Shown here: positions 7,092-7,498 of the stretch, piece after piece
Layout: every line of letters starts with the position of its first letter
Numbering within the stretch: position 1 is the first letter of the stretch
From: an uncultured Caulobacteraceae bacterium
GTDB taxonomy: Bacteria; Pseudomonadota; Alphaproteobacteria; Caulobacterales; TH1-2
Assembly (NCBI GenBank): GCA_937967425.1
Contig: CALBST010000450.1
Coordinates: 1-7,498, forward strand
Reading direction: 5' to 3'
Length of the DNA: 7,498 bases
The notes under the pieces: model-generated
What the model saw: the letters and a program-made list of their open reading frames with translations, nothing else
Databases searched by the model: none
Told to the model about the DNA's origin: nothing
Made by a program: the position numbers and the translations under genes

Positions 7092-7498
7092 ATGACCCTA
7101 ATACCGCTCGCCGGCGCCGTCGCGCCGTCGCAGACCGCCATCGTCGCGCCGACCCAGCGCGCCAAAGGCGCAAAGCCCGAAGAAATCTACCGCGCCTGGC
7201 TGGAAATCGCCGAGCAACGTATTGCCGCCGAGCAGGTGCTGATTAGTGGCCACACCGTGCAGCCTGATGAAGCGGCCTCGGCGACGAACGGGGCGCTCTC
7301 TTCGGTTCTCGGCTTCTTCGACACGCTGGCCGAACAGGTGTTCACGCGATCGACCGATGTCGGCGAGCTCTCAAACTACATGGCCGGCGACGCCCGCCGC
7401 TGGCGCGATCTTTTGCGCGGCCTGCGTCAACGCAGCACCGCCGCCAAAGATGCGCCGCGCTATCACCAGCTGACACGAGCTCTTGCCGCGGCAGAATT
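7092..7498 (+). CDS. Protein of unknown function, divergent from the dcw cluster (3' end outside the window)
   Basis: The frame stays open from the ATG at 7092 to the window edge: 135 complete codons plus two bases. AGGA seven nucleotides upstream supports the start, and third codon positions are mostly G or C as in the neighbouring genes, so it is very probably real. I do not recognise the family. The first 27 or so residues are rich in alanine and proline and contain an imperfect tandem octapeptide, AVAPSQTA (9-16) then IVAPTQRA (17-24). From about residue 28 the sequence looks helical and charged: KPEEIYRAWLEIAEQ (28-42), LSSVLGFFDTLAEQVF (69-84), then the basic ARRWRDLLRGLRQR (101-114). 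No signal peptide or membrane segment is seen, so the visible part should be cytoplasmic. A larger protein with a helical N-terminal domain is possible, since the C-terminus is not visible. Confidence 0.75.
   Translation, partial: MTLIPLAGAVAPSQTAIVAPTQRAKGAKPEEIYRAWLEIAEQRIAAEQVLISGHTVQPDEAASATNGALSSVLGFFDTLAEQVFTRSTDVGELSNYMAGDARRWRDLLRGLRQRSTAAKDAPRYHQLTRALAAAE

Noticed and set aside
7246..7473. Plus-strand open frame in a second frame within the unknown gene
   Set aside because: The frame opened at 7092 has the ribosome binding site and the expected GC-rich third codon positions; this one is a shadow of it.

Overview
This window is a contiguous piece of the division and cell wall (dcw) cluster of a GC-rich Gram-negative bacterium, most likely an alphaproteobacterium. 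I lean towards the Caulobacterales/Hyphomonadaceae side. The evidence is the style of the proteins, a MurE of the meso-diaminopimelate type, and GANTC motifs concentrated in the head promoter region. The family-level placement is an inference; no rRNA or other taxonomic marker is present.

Six genes lie on the minus strand, in transcription order from right to left: rsmH (7012-6035), ftsL (6053-5724), ftsI (5727-4090), murE (4080-2632), murF (2442-1039) and mraY (from 1046, running off the left edge). RsmH methylates 16S rRNA. FtsL and FtsI belong to the septal peptidoglycan machine. MurE and MurF add the third amino acid and the D-Ala-D-Ala dipeptide to the UDP-MurNAc peptide. MraY then loads the product onto the lipid carrier to give lipid I. 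Four of the five junctions are tight: 19-nt, 4-nt and 8-nt overlaps and one 9-nt gap. All six frames are intact and their catalytic motifs are present, so this looks like one functioning operon.

The one loose junction is murE-murF, with 189 nt between stop and start. It holds two copies of a GC-rich palindromic element of about 40 nt in inverted orientation, a REP/BIME-like arrangement. One copy ends three nucleotides from the murF ribosome binding site.

The right end is a 79-bp divergent intergenic region (7013-7091). It carries two GANTC sites, a 17-bp perfect-arm palindrome and a repeated TCACCCG heptamer. Beyond it a plus-strand gene of unknown function starts at 7092 and runs off the window. 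No mraZ precedes rsmH here, although mraZ usually occupies that place.

I did not find a previously undescribed system. The core is conventional, and the points worth checking are the unknown divergent gene, the architecture of the head promoter and the inverted repeat pair inside the operon.
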